From positions 1-64,000 of IMG/VR virus record IMGVR_UViG_3300021131_000003: a DNA stretch of 64,000 nt. One strand, 5' to 3'. Each line of letters begins with the position of its first letter. Position 1 is the first letter of the stretch. Under the pieces are notes generated by a model. The model had not been told where the DNA came from and made no database searches. It worked only from the letters and a program-made list of their open reading frames with translations. Made by a program: the position numbers and the translations under genes. This DNA comes from a virus. Positions 32,650 to 40,724 of this stretch are shown one piece after another.

Positions 32650-33168
32650 TTAGTTGGCGTAGCTAGAAAATTGAGGGTCATTGACCATTTCATCAGGCAT
32701 AACCTGCTGGCAATCAACGCTCAATAATGTGAAGTTCTCTCCAATGATACCAACCTGCTGGGCATCAAATGGGCGCCAAACCTCACCCTTCCAAACAATA
32801 CGGCTGCGGTCTTGGTAGTCAGGGTTATCCATAACACCTGGCGCAATCGCGTTAATATCATTTGCATTAAGGGTTAGATGTAACTGGTCAGCATTGTAGA
32901 AACCAGCTTCAGATACCTTAGATGTACCCTGCTTAATTACTGCTCTTACTACAGCAATTTGGAAAGGTCCGCGCCATTCACGACCGCCATGTACTGATGG
33001 AACGTAACCCGTATCGTAAATTGGGTCGAGAACAGTATCGGTGGGGTCGTATATATACCAGAGGGCGTGGGTGCCTACTGGACTCTTCAAGTCAGAGTCA
33101 ATACCTACAAAGATATCTTTCTGCTCAAAGTCGGCGTCAAACCTACCGCCAGGGTTATAGGCTTTCAT
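32650..33168 (-). CDS. Virion protein, possible neck or tail attachment
   Basis: A 172-residue protein with a mixed beta fold. R-S-R-I-V-W-K-G-E-V-W-R-P-F near 120-133 resembles the D-R-x-V-W-K-G-E-x-W-x-P pattern of small head-tail joining proteins. It abuts the 78-residue gene upstream and lies two genes from the next group. Exact role unknown. Confidence 0.6.
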   Translation of the reverse strand: MKAYNPGGRFDADFEQKDIFVGIDSDLKSPVGTHALWYIYDPTDTVLDPIYDTGYVPSVHGGREWRGPFQIAVVRAVIKQGTSKVSEAGFYNADQLHLTLNANDINAIAPGVMDNPDYQDRSRIVWKGEVWRPFDAQQVGIIGENFTLLSVDCQQVMPDEMVNDPQFSSYAN

Positions 33169-33404
33169 TAGCCAAGCATTGCAGCAATCTCATCAGCTGT
33201 CAGACCAAGCTTTGCTAGCTTATCTGTAGCTGAAGCTTTTGCAGCAGCTTTGGCTTCAGCTTCTGCAGCATCTGCTGCTCTTTTAGCTGCAGTATCAGCA
33301 GCTTGAGCTTCCATAGCAGCTAGTTCTTCGGCTGTCATATCGCGAGTAACGGCTTCTCCTGTAGAGCAGTCCACTTCTACGATTTGAGGTACTGTGGTTG
33401 TCAT
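33168..33404 (-). CDS. Ala/Glu-rich helical protein, fibre-associated type
   Basis: A 78-residue protein with a beta-like N-terminus (P-Q-I-V-E-V-D-C-S-T-G), an Ala/Lys/Glu-rich helix (residues ~26-60), and K-L-G-L-T-A-D-E-I-A-A-M-L-G at the end. The E-L-A-A-M and L-G-L-T-x-D-E-I-x-A motifs recur in small phage proteins encoded near tail fibres. AAGGAG site present. Function not known. Confidence 0.6.
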   Translation of the reverse strand: MTTTVPQIVEVDCSTGEAVTRDMTAEELAAMEAQAADTAAKRAADAAEAEAKAAAKASATDKLAKLGLTADEIAAMLG

Positions 33405-33419
33405 TATGTTTCTCCTTAG

Positions 33420-33941
33420 TTATGAGTTTTTAATTCCGTACACTGTAAAGCTTGAGTACTGAGCAAAGTTCTGCCCTTGTGTTGCTGAGTCAAACATGAT
33501 ACTAGTTATGGCTGCTGTATTAGTCCACAACTCTGAAACTAACGAGGTACTTGCGGTAGTAGTTGCTGCTTCAAGCGCAGAATCAGCAAGAATATGTTTA
33601 GACGTAGTTGTGCTTGAATAGTTACTTATATGTATTTTATAAGTAGTAAACGAGTTAGTTGCGGCAGTAGTTCCCCCAGATGCCATGGAGCCAAAAGCTC
33701 TATATGTGCTTGTGCTTTGGTTAATAGCTGTGCCAGTGCTTAAAACCATCAGATTAGATATATTAGCCTGACTACCATTAAAGTAAAGACCCAAAGTATC
33801 GTACGTGCCTGCGGTACCCCGCACCGAAACAAGAATATATAAGTCTTGATAGGCTTGGGATAGAGAGCTAAATGTTATATTGTTTGCAGTGCCGCTAGCT
33901 GGCACCACATAGCTTCCTAGTTTAGTTATTGTATTTGCCAT
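33420..33941 (-). CDS. Tandem virion-domain paralogue 1 (fibre/decoration type)
   Basis: A 173-residue beta-rich protein, first of five adjacent genes that share one domain. Its shared parts are F-S-S-L-S-Q-A-Y-Q-D-L near residue 22, a middle I-H-I-S-N-Y motif near 104, and the ending L-W-T-N-T-A-A-I-T-S-I ... Y-S-S-F-T-V-Y-G-I. Ser/Thr/Asn-rich composition suits an exposed virion surface or fibre tip. The stop is two bases from the next gene's. Confidence 0.7.
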   Translation of the reverse strand: MANTITKLGSYVVPASGTANNITFSSLSQAYQDLYILVSVRGTAGTYDTLGLYFNGSQANISNLMVLSTGTAINQSTSTYRAFGSMASGGTTAATNSFTTYKIHISNYSSTTTSKHILADSALEAATTTASTSLVSELWTNTAAITSIMFDSATQGQNFAQYSSFTVYGIKNS

Positions 33942-33942
33942 T

Positions 33943-34458
33943 TTATGCCGCCGCTATTCCGTATAGAGTGAAAGTAGACCCAGCAGCAAAGTTCTGGGTA
34001 ATAGCCGTTAAATCAATTCTGTTAATTGCTGCTGTAGAGCGCCACATCTGTACCTCAAGTTTATTTGAGCTTTGCCCATTAGCTGCTCGCTCTAAATACG
34101 TTTTATAAATGTTCTGGTTAGCATAATTTAAAAAGTAAAACTTAAAAGTAGATAGTGTAGTAGCACCATATATACCAAAGTTATAAGTGGCGTACATAGG
34201 ACCTGTTTGATTGTAGCTGTGGGCACTTGAAGTAGTAGAGCCGCTTGTTCCTAAGTTTGTATAAGAGTAGTTAGAGCCAGTATCGGAGTTAATTTGTATT
34301 TTCATGTCAGACACAGTTGATACAGTGCTGGCGTTAAAAACTCCTATATTTAATTCTAAATCTGTGTAGGTAGCAGGTATAGAAGAAAAAGTAACTGTTC
34401 CTGTAGAGCTACCTAAAGTGTAAGTAGCTATTGGGGTGTAAGTTGATTGAGCAGCCAT
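33943..34458 (-). CDS. Tandem virion-domain paralogue 2
   Basis: A 171-residue relative of the neighbouring genes. It carries F-S-S-I-P-A-T-Y-T-D-L near 25, F-L-N-Y near 108, and M-W-R-S-T-A-A-I-N-R-I ... G-S-T-F-T-L-Y-G-I at the end. AGGAG precedes the ATG. It diverges strongly from the others in the middle, the part most likely to be exposed. Confidence 0.7.
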   Translation of the reverse strand: MAAQSTYTPIATYTLGSSTGTVTFSSIPATYTDLELNIGVFNASTVSTVSDMKIQINSDTGSNYSYTNLGTSGSTTSSAHSYNQTGPMYATYNFGIYGATTLSTFKFYFLNYANQNIYKTYLERAANGQSSNKLEVQMWRSTAAINRIDLTAITQNFAAGSTFTLYGIAAA

Positions 34459-34466
34459 AGTATCTC

Positions 34467-35807
34467 CTAAGACAATCCGTATAAAGCAAAGTGAGAATAT
34501 TGAACAAAGTTACCAGCTGAAGGGTTTAATGTTATAGTTGTTATAGGAGAAAAACTAGTCCACATAGATGAACTTAAAGCAACTGTTTCATTATTTGTGC
34601 TTACTGAAGAGTTGTTTGAATCAAAACCAGATATAGACTCAGCCACTTTCCATTTATAAGGGCTAGTGTAATCTAAAATATCTGCAATAGTTATTCCAAA
34701 CATATTAGCGTACGAACCGTTGCCCGCCCCGTTTAGCCCAATGTGGGTGTACGTGGCAGCATAGTTATTAGTTGCGCTGACAGCAGACCCGTTAGCATAC
34801 ATACCATGCCAGCTATAGTTAGCTGACGCGTCTCCGTTATAATTTAAGTTTACATCTTGAGAGTTTGTAGAGCTTGTTAAACAAAAAGCTCTAAGTTGTA
34901 AATGTGTATAGTTTTGTGGAATGTTATAAAATGTAATGCTAGATACTGGCGTTGATACAACAGTAGTCGCTATGCTGGAAAAACTATTAGCTCCAGTTAT
35001 TGGGTTAGACACAGACGACGTTCCAGTGCCTTGAGAGTTAATTGCTTTAGCTGTAAAGGTAGTTGCTGACCCTAAAGTTAATGGCGCAACAATAGGACTT
35101 GCTGACCCGTATGATGTGTTGTTATTGTTATCAGTAACCGCATAAACAGCAGCTTGGTCACCTGCTGTAGGTGTAAACGCAATCGAAGCAAAGCCGCCCT
35201 GGTCTGTAACAGATGTTAATGTGGGGGCTGCGGGAGGCAACGAAGCGTATTGTTCTGTAACACCATATAACGTAAACACACTATATTGAACGTATGTAGT
35301 AGTTAAGTTAGCTGTATCAGGAGTTAGAGTAATAGAGGTTATAGGCGCAGTGCTTAAATAGGAAGACGCAGCTGTCAAGATAATGTTTGCAACAGCATTG
35401 TTTTCTGCAGTACCGTCTACAATTAATTGTTTGTAGTTTCCAGACGTGTAATTTGGAATATACATTTCAGTATTGCTAAAAATGTTAGCACTACTTCCAG
35501 CATTAGGTATATAAACAATTCCGTTATTTCCAGCGTTATACGCATTTGCAACTCCTTGCGTAATGTTTACCGTTGTAGGGGAGTTTGTAGCTTCCCACAT
35601 AATAGTTCTTGAAGGAAAAAGCGTAGTGGTATTTCCATTAAAAGTAACTTGAGTATCTGAGAATGTTCCGCCACCAGTTAAAGAGTCTCTTGCAGATACC
35701 TTTAATACTAAGTCAGTGTAGGTCTGAGGTATGTTGCTAAACGTTACGCTAGACACTCCGCCAGCTCCCACTGTGTAAGTGGCGATTGGCTGCATAAAGA
35801 TAGTCAT
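34467..35807 (-). CDS. Tandem virion-domain paralogue 3: two copies joined by an Ig/FN3-like module
   Basis: A 446-residue protein with two copies of the shared domain. Copy A, about 5-185, has F-S-N-I-P-Q-T-Y-T-D-L and ends F-T-L-Y-G-V. A Pro-rich linker and an FN3/Ig-like module (about 190-270, A-P-T-L-T-S-V) follow. Copy B, about 272-446, has F-Y-N-I-P-Q-N-Y-T-H-L and ends F-A-L-Y-G-L. It looks like a fusion of two neighbouring genes. It is in the fibre block. Confidence 0.75.
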   Translation of the reverse strand: MTIFMQPIATYTVGAGGVSSVTFSNIPQTYTDLVLKVSARDSLTGGGTFSDTQVTFNGNTTTLFPSRTIMWEATNSPTTVNITQGVANAYNAGNNGIVYIPNAGSSANIFSNTEMYIPNYTSGNYKQLIVDGTAENNAVANIILTAASSYLSTAPITSITLTPDTANLTTTYVQYSVFTLYGVTEQYASLPPAAPTLTSVTDQGGFASIAFTPTAGDQAAVYAVTDNNNNTSYGSASPIVAPLTLGSATTFTAKAINSQGTGTSSVSNPITGANSFSSIATTVVSTPVSSITFYNIPQNYTHLQLRAFCLTSSTNSQDVNLNYNGDASANYSWHGMYANGSAVSATNNYAATYTHIGLNGAGNGSYANMFGITIADILDYTSPYKWKVAESISGFDSNNSSVSTNNETVALSSSMWTSFSPITTITLNPSAGNFVQYSHFALYGLS

Positions 35808-36338
35808 TTAGGCCGCCTTAATCCCATAAATGTCAACTCTAGTGCCCGCCGCAATTAGGTTAAACCCAGCTAAAGTTATGTTATTAATTGCGGCAGTGTT
35901 CTTCCATACATAAGAGTTCATACAGATGTTCCCATTAGTAGTGCTTACATTGTTATCATCCCAGCCTCCAAATACTTTTACAGACTTGTATTTATTAGTA
36001 TTTGTATAATCTAAGATTTCCACAATATATGTAGCAAACGTGTTAGCTAAAGATGTGGTTATGGGCATACTTGCAGATACTAAACCAACACTACCTGCAA
36101 CGCTTTGTCCAGCAGTTGCTACTCCAGCAGTGCCGTTTCCAGACATGTAGTGGTTATAGTAGTTAGCGTTTGTAACGTCTGCATTAAAGTTACAACGAAA
36201 AGAATCATAAGAGCTGGTCGCAGACCTAGCAAATACTCTAACTTGTAGATGAGTATAGGTTTGAGGAAGGTTAGTAAAATCAAACCCATAACCTAAAGAA
36301 TCAGCTTTTACCGAAGATGCTATTGGATACATGCTCAT
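35808..36338 (-). CDS. Tandem virion-domain paralogue 4
   Basis: A 176-residue relative with F-T-N-L-P-Q-T-Y-T-H-L near 25, V-E-I-L-D-Y-T-N near 110, and V-W-K-N-T-A-A-I-N-N-I ... V-D-I-Y-G-I at the end. It starts just inside the end of the upstream copy. The Ser/Ala-rich middle is variable relative to the other members. Confidence 0.7.
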   Translation of the reverse strand: MSMYPIASSVKADSLGYGFDFTNLPQTYTHLQVRVFARSATSSYDSFRCNFNADVTNANYYNHYMSGNGTAGVATAGQSVAGSVGLVSASMPITTSLANTFATYIVEILDYTNTNKYKSVKVFGGWDDNNVSTTNGNICMNSYVWKNTAAINNITLAGFNLIAAGTRVDIYGIKAA

Positions 36339-36907
36339 TGGTTTACGCCCCTGACTCCATAAAGGGTTGCTGTAGTTCCTACTCTTAAGTAAAGACCTGG
36401 AATATTAAATTGTATAGATGTAACAGGGGACGTGCTTCTATAAAGTCCAACACTCATGTCATTGTAAGAAGGACCATTGTTGTTATCCGCTGCACATCTA
36501 GAAATCATTGTTTTATTAAAAGATGAATTTGTATAGTTTAATACATGAACAATAAGCGAAGAGAACAAAGCGGCTGGTCCATTAGACACGGTCATACCCA
36601 TTTGAGAACCACCTTGAGCTAATAAACGGGTACTTGTAGCTGTGGTTAGGTTGGCCCCACTTAATCCAGCAGCTGATAGGTTTGTAATAGAATATATGTT
36701 TGAACCATCGTTATTTAAGTTTACATATATACCGTAGCCGTTTGTATAAGAGGCGTTAGCTACAGATGCTACTAACATAAGGTCTTGATATGCTTGCGGC
36801 ACGTTATTAAATATAACGTTAGCGGTTGTTGTATTAGTTACTGTTGAGTAAGCTATAGGTACAACAGCGCCTTTTGTTGAACCCGCAGCTGGGGCAAATA
36901 CTGGCAT
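36335..36907 (-). CDS. Tandem virion-domain paralogue 5
   Basis: A 190-residue relative with a longer N-terminal lead (about 20 residues more), then F-N-N-V-P-Q-A-Y-Q-D-L near 42, V-H-V-L-N-Y-T-N near 121, and L-Y-R-S-T-S-P-V-T-S-I ... T-A-T-L-Y-G-V. It is the first-transcribed member of the array, next to the Mtd_N-like fibre gene. Confidence 0.7.
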   Translation of the reverse strand: MPVFAPAAGSTKGAVVPIAYSTVTNTTTANVIFNNVPQAYQDLMLVASVANASYTNGYGIYVNLNNDGSNIYSITNLSAAGLSGANLTTATSTRLLAQGGSQMGMTVSNGPAALFSSLIVHVLNYTNSSFNKTMISRCAADNNNGPSYNDMSVGLYRSTSPVTSIQFNIPGLYLRVGTTATLYGVRGVNQ

Positions 36908-36916
36908 TTAAACCCC

Positions 36917-37504
36917 CTACGCAGTAATGTCGCCGACAAGTACCCAAGTATCTGTGGCACGTTTTAACAAAGTTGCAAAAGACCATTGACCACGAGTTTT
37001 AAGTCCTGGGTTAGCGTTCACAGTTACGCCTGATGCCCCAGCTACAGTAATCTGTCCAACACCAGTTTGAAGCAGTTGAATCTGTGTTCCAATAGCAAAA
37101 GGCACTGTTGCGTTAGTAGGTACGGTTACCGTGCTACCACCAGAGTTAGACATTTCAATAACAAGACCGTCATCTGACAAAGCCAAAGTATAAGTAGAGC
37201 CGCCTTGTGTGTTGGTAGGTATGTGGTAAACCACGTTATTAGTAACCGCAAGAGAGGTCAGAGTTCCAACAGATGTAAGGGAAGAAGAAACTACGTTAGA
37301 GGCAAGGGATGTTCCAGAGAGCTGAGTGGCTGGGAATGAGCCCAGTACATAAGATAAAGAGTTGTAGGCGGTTGTGCCGTTACCAATCTTGCCCTTGTTA
37401 GTATCGGTCTCGTAACCAAACTCACCAGCGGCTAGTACTGGATTCTGGGAAGCCCAAAGAGCCGCGGTACCACGGCGAAACTGTAGTACTGTCTGTGCTG
37501 CCAT
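36917..37504 (-). CDS. Tail fibre protein with Mtd_N-like N-terminal domain
   Basis: A 195-residue fibre protein. The start Q-F-R-R-G-T-A-A-L-W and G-E-F-G-Y-E-T-D-T-N-K-G-K-I-G-N-G (about 8-45) are the classic phage fibre N-terminal repeat, also seen in tropism determinants. A beta-rich stalk/tip follows, closing with R-G-Q-W-S-F-A-T-L-L-K-R-A. No reverse transcriptase or template repeat is visible, so no diversity-generating retroelement is claimed. Confidence 0.8.
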   Translation of the reverse strand: MAAQTVLQFRRGTAALWASQNPVLAAGEFGYETDTNKGKIGNGTTAYNSLSYVLGSFPATQLSGTSLASNVVSSSLTSVGTLTSLAVTNNVVYHIPTNTQGGSTYTLALSDDGLVIEMSNSGGSTVTVPTNATVPFAIGTQIQLLQTGVGQITVAGASGVTVNANPGLKTRGQWSFATLLKRATDTWVLVGDITA

Positions 37505-37651
37505 TTAGGGTGTTCCTCCATCTAGCGTGTTAATTACATCCGTGCTCTGTCTACTTGCTAGTCCTGCATCTACTGAGGAAGTAGAATCTGGCTCTCCGCC
37601 GTCAAAGCCACCGCTAAGTAGGCGAGCTACTTGATAAGCTCTTGAAGTCAT
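37505..37651 (-). CDS. Small hypothetical protein in fibre block
   Basis: A 48-residue gene found in the gap, coupled by ATGA to the upstream gene and ending where the next starts. It opens M-T-S-R-A-Y-Q-V-A-R-L-L-S-G-G-F-D-G-G and ends V-I-N-T-L-D-G-G-T-P. Low in hydrophobics. Small peptides of this kind are common between fibre genes in aquatic phages; function unknown. Confidence 0.65.
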   Translation of the reverse strand: MTSRAYQVARLLSGGFDGGEPDSTSSVDAGLASRQSTDVINTLDGGTP

Positions 37652-38007
37652 TTAGACACCCACTCTTTTTTATCTTCGTTCCAATTATATAGTTTACCGT
37701 CATTTGGATACTTTTTAGGGGGAACCCAAGTGCAGGTTTCTTTGTCTAGAGTCCAAGACGCGTAAGTTCTAGGCGGTATAAACGCGTCAAGGTCTTTATC
37801 ATAGGTATACCCTATTCCAGCGTAGTTTTTACGAAAAGGTTTTCCGCCCAGTATGTGAGCACCTGCTCTAGTGTTATAAGAAGTTTGAACCCAAGTGCCG
37901 CCAAGGTTATCAACTAACCACTGGTAACCTTTATCAGGTTCGTTGTCATCACCTATTAATACCTGTACTACTACATTGTTTTTATCAATCTCAGCCCAGT
38001 GTGCCAT
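37648..38007 (-). CDS. Small fibre-associated protein (M-A-H-W-A-E-I-D family)
   Basis: A 119-residue protein beginning M-A-H-W-A-E-I-D-K-N-N-V-V, with W-V-Q-T-S-Y-N near 40, R-K-N-Y-A-G-I-G-Y-T-Y-D near 60, and D-A-F-I-P-P and W-T-L-D-K-E-T-C-T-W and L-Y-N-W-N-E-D towards the end. This protein is widespread in aquatic T4-like and other myophages, usually beside fibre genes; its precise role is not established. Confidence 0.8.
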   Translation of the reverse strand: MAHWAEIDKNNVVVQVLIGDDNEPDKGYQWLVDNLGGTWVQTSYNTRAGAHILGGKPFRKNYAGIGYTYDKDLDAFIPPRTYASWTLDKETCTWVPPKKYPNDGKLYNWNEDKKEWVSK

Positions 38008-40712
38008 TACCCACCTACCTGCGAACGAGCGTAACGAACAATAACTAAACCTGAACCACCTGTACCAGATGCAGAGTTTGATAGGTACTGAATAGAAGAC
38101 CCTCCGCCTCCACCGCCAGTATTGGCAAGGCCATTTCCTCCAGCAGCAACAGCAGCAAAACCGCTTACAGGGTATGTAACGCCTCCGCTACCCCCACCAC
38201 CAAGGCCTCCAGCTCCAGCGGTAACTCCTTCTCCAGGGCAATTAACGATACCATTAGTAATAGTTCCTGTAGGCGCGCTAGGCACTACAAATTGGAAAGT
38301 TGTTGCGGTAGGGGCAGAAGTGACAATCCAGTTACCGTTAGGCGCATTGCTTCCTGCGGTAGTTCCATACACACTTATATACTGACCTACGATTAAACCG
38401 TGAGCTGCTGGTGTTGTACATGTAATAGTTGTACCAGAATACGTAAATGAGGCAGTAGGTGTTGCTATAACTGGGGCACCTGTAATAGTTCCTGGGGTTG
38501 TTCCGTTAACTGGGGCTACGGGTACTGTAAACGTAAATACTGTTGTAGAGGTTACAGAAGCAACTGTATATAAACCATTTGGTGAGTTGGTCATCGTTTG
38601 TACAAGAGTTGCGGCCCCTGTTTGCATAACATAAACGTATTGACCAGCTGTAAGGCCGTGAGCGGCTGGAGTTGTTACTGTAATAGTAGTTCCAGAATAA
38701 GTCATTGTGGCGCTTTGTAAACCAGAGGCGTACTCAATCAGTGTTTGACTAGCGCCCCCGCCACCACCACCAAAGTAGTAAGTTCCTCCAGAGTTTTGTC
38801 CGTAACCTGTTGCAAGTCCCCATGAAGAATATGCACTTGTTCCAGCTCCGCCAAAACCTCCTCCTAGAGGACCACCGTTGCCACCTGCAGCGTTAGCTCC
38901 ACCACCACCTGAACCACCAAAAACACCAATTGCTGAGTCGTAGCCAATTCCGCCATTATAGCCTTGACCAGAAGTTCCAGAGCCACCTCGGTTACCCGCA
39001 CCATTGTGGTTACCACCACCGCCTGAACCGCCATTGCCACCATCTACGCCAACGTTTCCACCAGAGAGTGTTCCCGTTGGAGTAAGGGTAGCTGTAAATG
39101 TAAATTGAGTAGAGGAGTTAATAGCCGTAACTGTCCAAGGGTTAAGGCCTGCATAGTTGTAAGAAGGCGTTTGTAGTACCGTTGTTGTGCTAGCTGGAAG
39201 ACTAATTGTTCCAACAGGAGGTGTTGCCACAATTACAGTAAACTGTGTAGTGCTTAGTACTTGGTAAACAGTCCAGTTTCCGTTAGGGGCAGCTGAACCG
39301 CTAATAGTAGTATTTGCAATTTGAATAGATTGACCAACACTTAAGCCATGAGCAGCCACAGTTGTTACAGTTACTACTGCTCCAGAAGAGGTTATAGAGG
39401 ACACTCCAGACGCTGGAGTAATAACAGCGTTACTTAAACTGTTTGGTGCGTTTGTTCCTGTAGTAGCAATTCCCACTGTTGTTACTAATGAGCCCACTGC
39501 TAAGTTATTTGGGGTAGTTGTTGTTACTGTAATTGTGGTTCCCACGTAAGTAACTGTAGAAATAGCAAATGATGCGGAGCCTCCACCGTTACCTCCACCT
39601 ATAGCAGTAAGTCCAGCAAAAGTAGAGTTAGCTCCATTTGATGGGACAGCGCCGCCCGCACCAACTGTAACAGCAGCACTAGAAGCAATAGTCTGGTTTG
39701 GTGAATAAAGAACACCGCCCGCACCGCCGCCACCTGATGTACGGTCAGTGGTATACCCTCCACCGCCACCGCCAGCAATAGCAAGAACGTCAGCGGTAAG
39801 CCCTGGTCCACCGCTAACTGCAAGTGTTCCGTTAGCCGTAAACGTTCTATAGTAGTAAGTACTATCAGATGTTAGAGTACCACCTGTTACTACGTTACCA
39901 GGAGTTACGATTGCGTTAGAAGCTCCACTTGGTATGCCAACACCAATAGAGTTTGTAGTAGTTGCTGTAAAGGTATAAGAAGTATATTGGTTTAAACCAG
40001 ATACTGTTATTGGGCTAGTGGTTCCTGTACCTGTGGCACCTCCAGGAGATGCTGTAACTGTGTAGCTTATTGGGCTTCCCGAAGATGCGGGGGTAAAGGA
40101 TACGCTGGCCGTATTGTAAGCTGTTACTGTTGCAAAAAGGTTAGTTGGAGGTGGGGCATAAGCAGCGGTAGAGAACGAGGAAGAAGCAATACTTGGATTA
40201 CTTGAACCAAAGCTGTTATTAGCAACAACAGTAACTGTATAAGCGGTTGCGTTTTCTAAGTTACTTAAAGTAATAGGTGAAGAAGAACCTGTAGTTAATC
40301 TAGGAGAGGATGAAGCTGAAACTGGAGTAGCGGTTACAGTATACGAAGTAATTGCTGAGTCACCAGAATAAGTTGGAGGTGTAAAAGATATTACAGAACC
40401 TTTAACTACGTTAGACGTTCCTGATACGTTTGTTGGAAGACCAGGAACATTTCCGCTTAACGCTGCACTAGACCAAGATGTACCGTTAAATACCTCAATA
40501 GATTTAGTATCAGTGTTAAATCTAACATAACCAGTTTGTGGGTTTGCTGGTCTTTGCGCAGTAGTACCTGTAGGCAGACCTAAACTTTGGTTTCCTATAA
40601 ATACTGGGTTTTTAGATATGTCTTGCCCAGAAACGTATAAGCTTCCATCGATGTTTACTGAAGACGTCTTTAACGCATCCGAGTACGGGTGATTGTACTT
40701 GTTTTCAGCCAT
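38007..40712 (-). CDS. Large tail fibre with FN3 and Gly-rich modules
   Basis: A 901-residue fibre. A N-terminal attachment part (1-90) is followed by three FN3-type repeats (~90-280: P-G-L-P-T-N-V, S-S-F-S-T-A-A-Y-A-P, S-N-A-I-V-T-P), a Gly-rich glycan-like region with G-G-G-G-G runs, and at least three copies of a T-A-A-H-G-L-x-x-G-x module that also occurs in other virion genes. Gly-rich coils of this kind form folded adhesin tips. Low-complexity A-P-like stretches hint at expansion. Confidence 0.8.
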   Translation of the reverse strand: MAENKYNHPYSDALKTSSVNIDGSLYVSGQDISKNPVFIGNQSLGLPTGTTAQRPANPQTGYVRFNTDTKSIEVFNGTSWSSAALSGNVPGLPTNVSGTSNVVKGSVISFTPPTYSGDSAITSYTVTATPVSASSSPRLTTGSSSPITLSNLENATAYTVTVVANNSFGSSNPSIASSSFSTAAYAPPPTNLFATVTAYNTASVSFTPASSGSPISYTVTASPGGATGTGTTSPITVSGLNQYTSYTFTATTTNSIGVGIPSGASNAIVTPGNVVTGGTLTSDSTYYYRTFTANGTLAVSGGPGLTADVLAIAGGGGGGYTTDRTSGGGGAGGVLYSPNQTIASSAAVTVGAGGAVPSNGANSTFAGLTAIGGGNGGGSASFAISTVTYVGTTITVTTTTPNNLAVGSLVTTVGIATTGTNAPNSLSNAVITPASGVSSITSSGAVVTVTTVAAHGLSVGQSIQIANTTISGSAAPNGNWTVYQVLSTTQFTVIVATPPVGTISLPASTTTVLQTPSYNYAGLNPWTVTAINSSTQFTFTATLTPTGTLSGGNVGVDGGNGGSGGGGNHNGAGNRGGSGTSGQGYNGGIGYDSAIGVFGGSGGGGANAAGGNGGPLGGGFGGAGTSAYSSWGLATGYGQNSGGTYYFGGGGGGASQTLIEYASGLQSATMTYSGTTITVTTPAAHGLTAGQYVYVMQTGAATLVQTMTNSPNGLYTVASVTSTTVFTFTVPVAPVNGTTPGTITGAPVIATPTASFTYSGTTITCTTPAAHGLIVGQYISVYGTTAGSNAPNGNWIVTSAPTATTFQFVVPSAPTGTITNGIVNCPGEGVTAGAGGLGGGGSGGVTYPVSGFAAVAAGGNGLANTGGGGGGSSIQYLSNSASGTGGSGLVIVRYARSQVGG

Positions 40713-40724
40713 TTGGCTACTACC

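Noticed and set aside
36917-37504. Diversity-generating retroelement at the Mtd_N-like fibre
   Set aside because: No reverse transcriptase or template/variable repeat pair seen; the N-terminal repeat alone is common in fibres.
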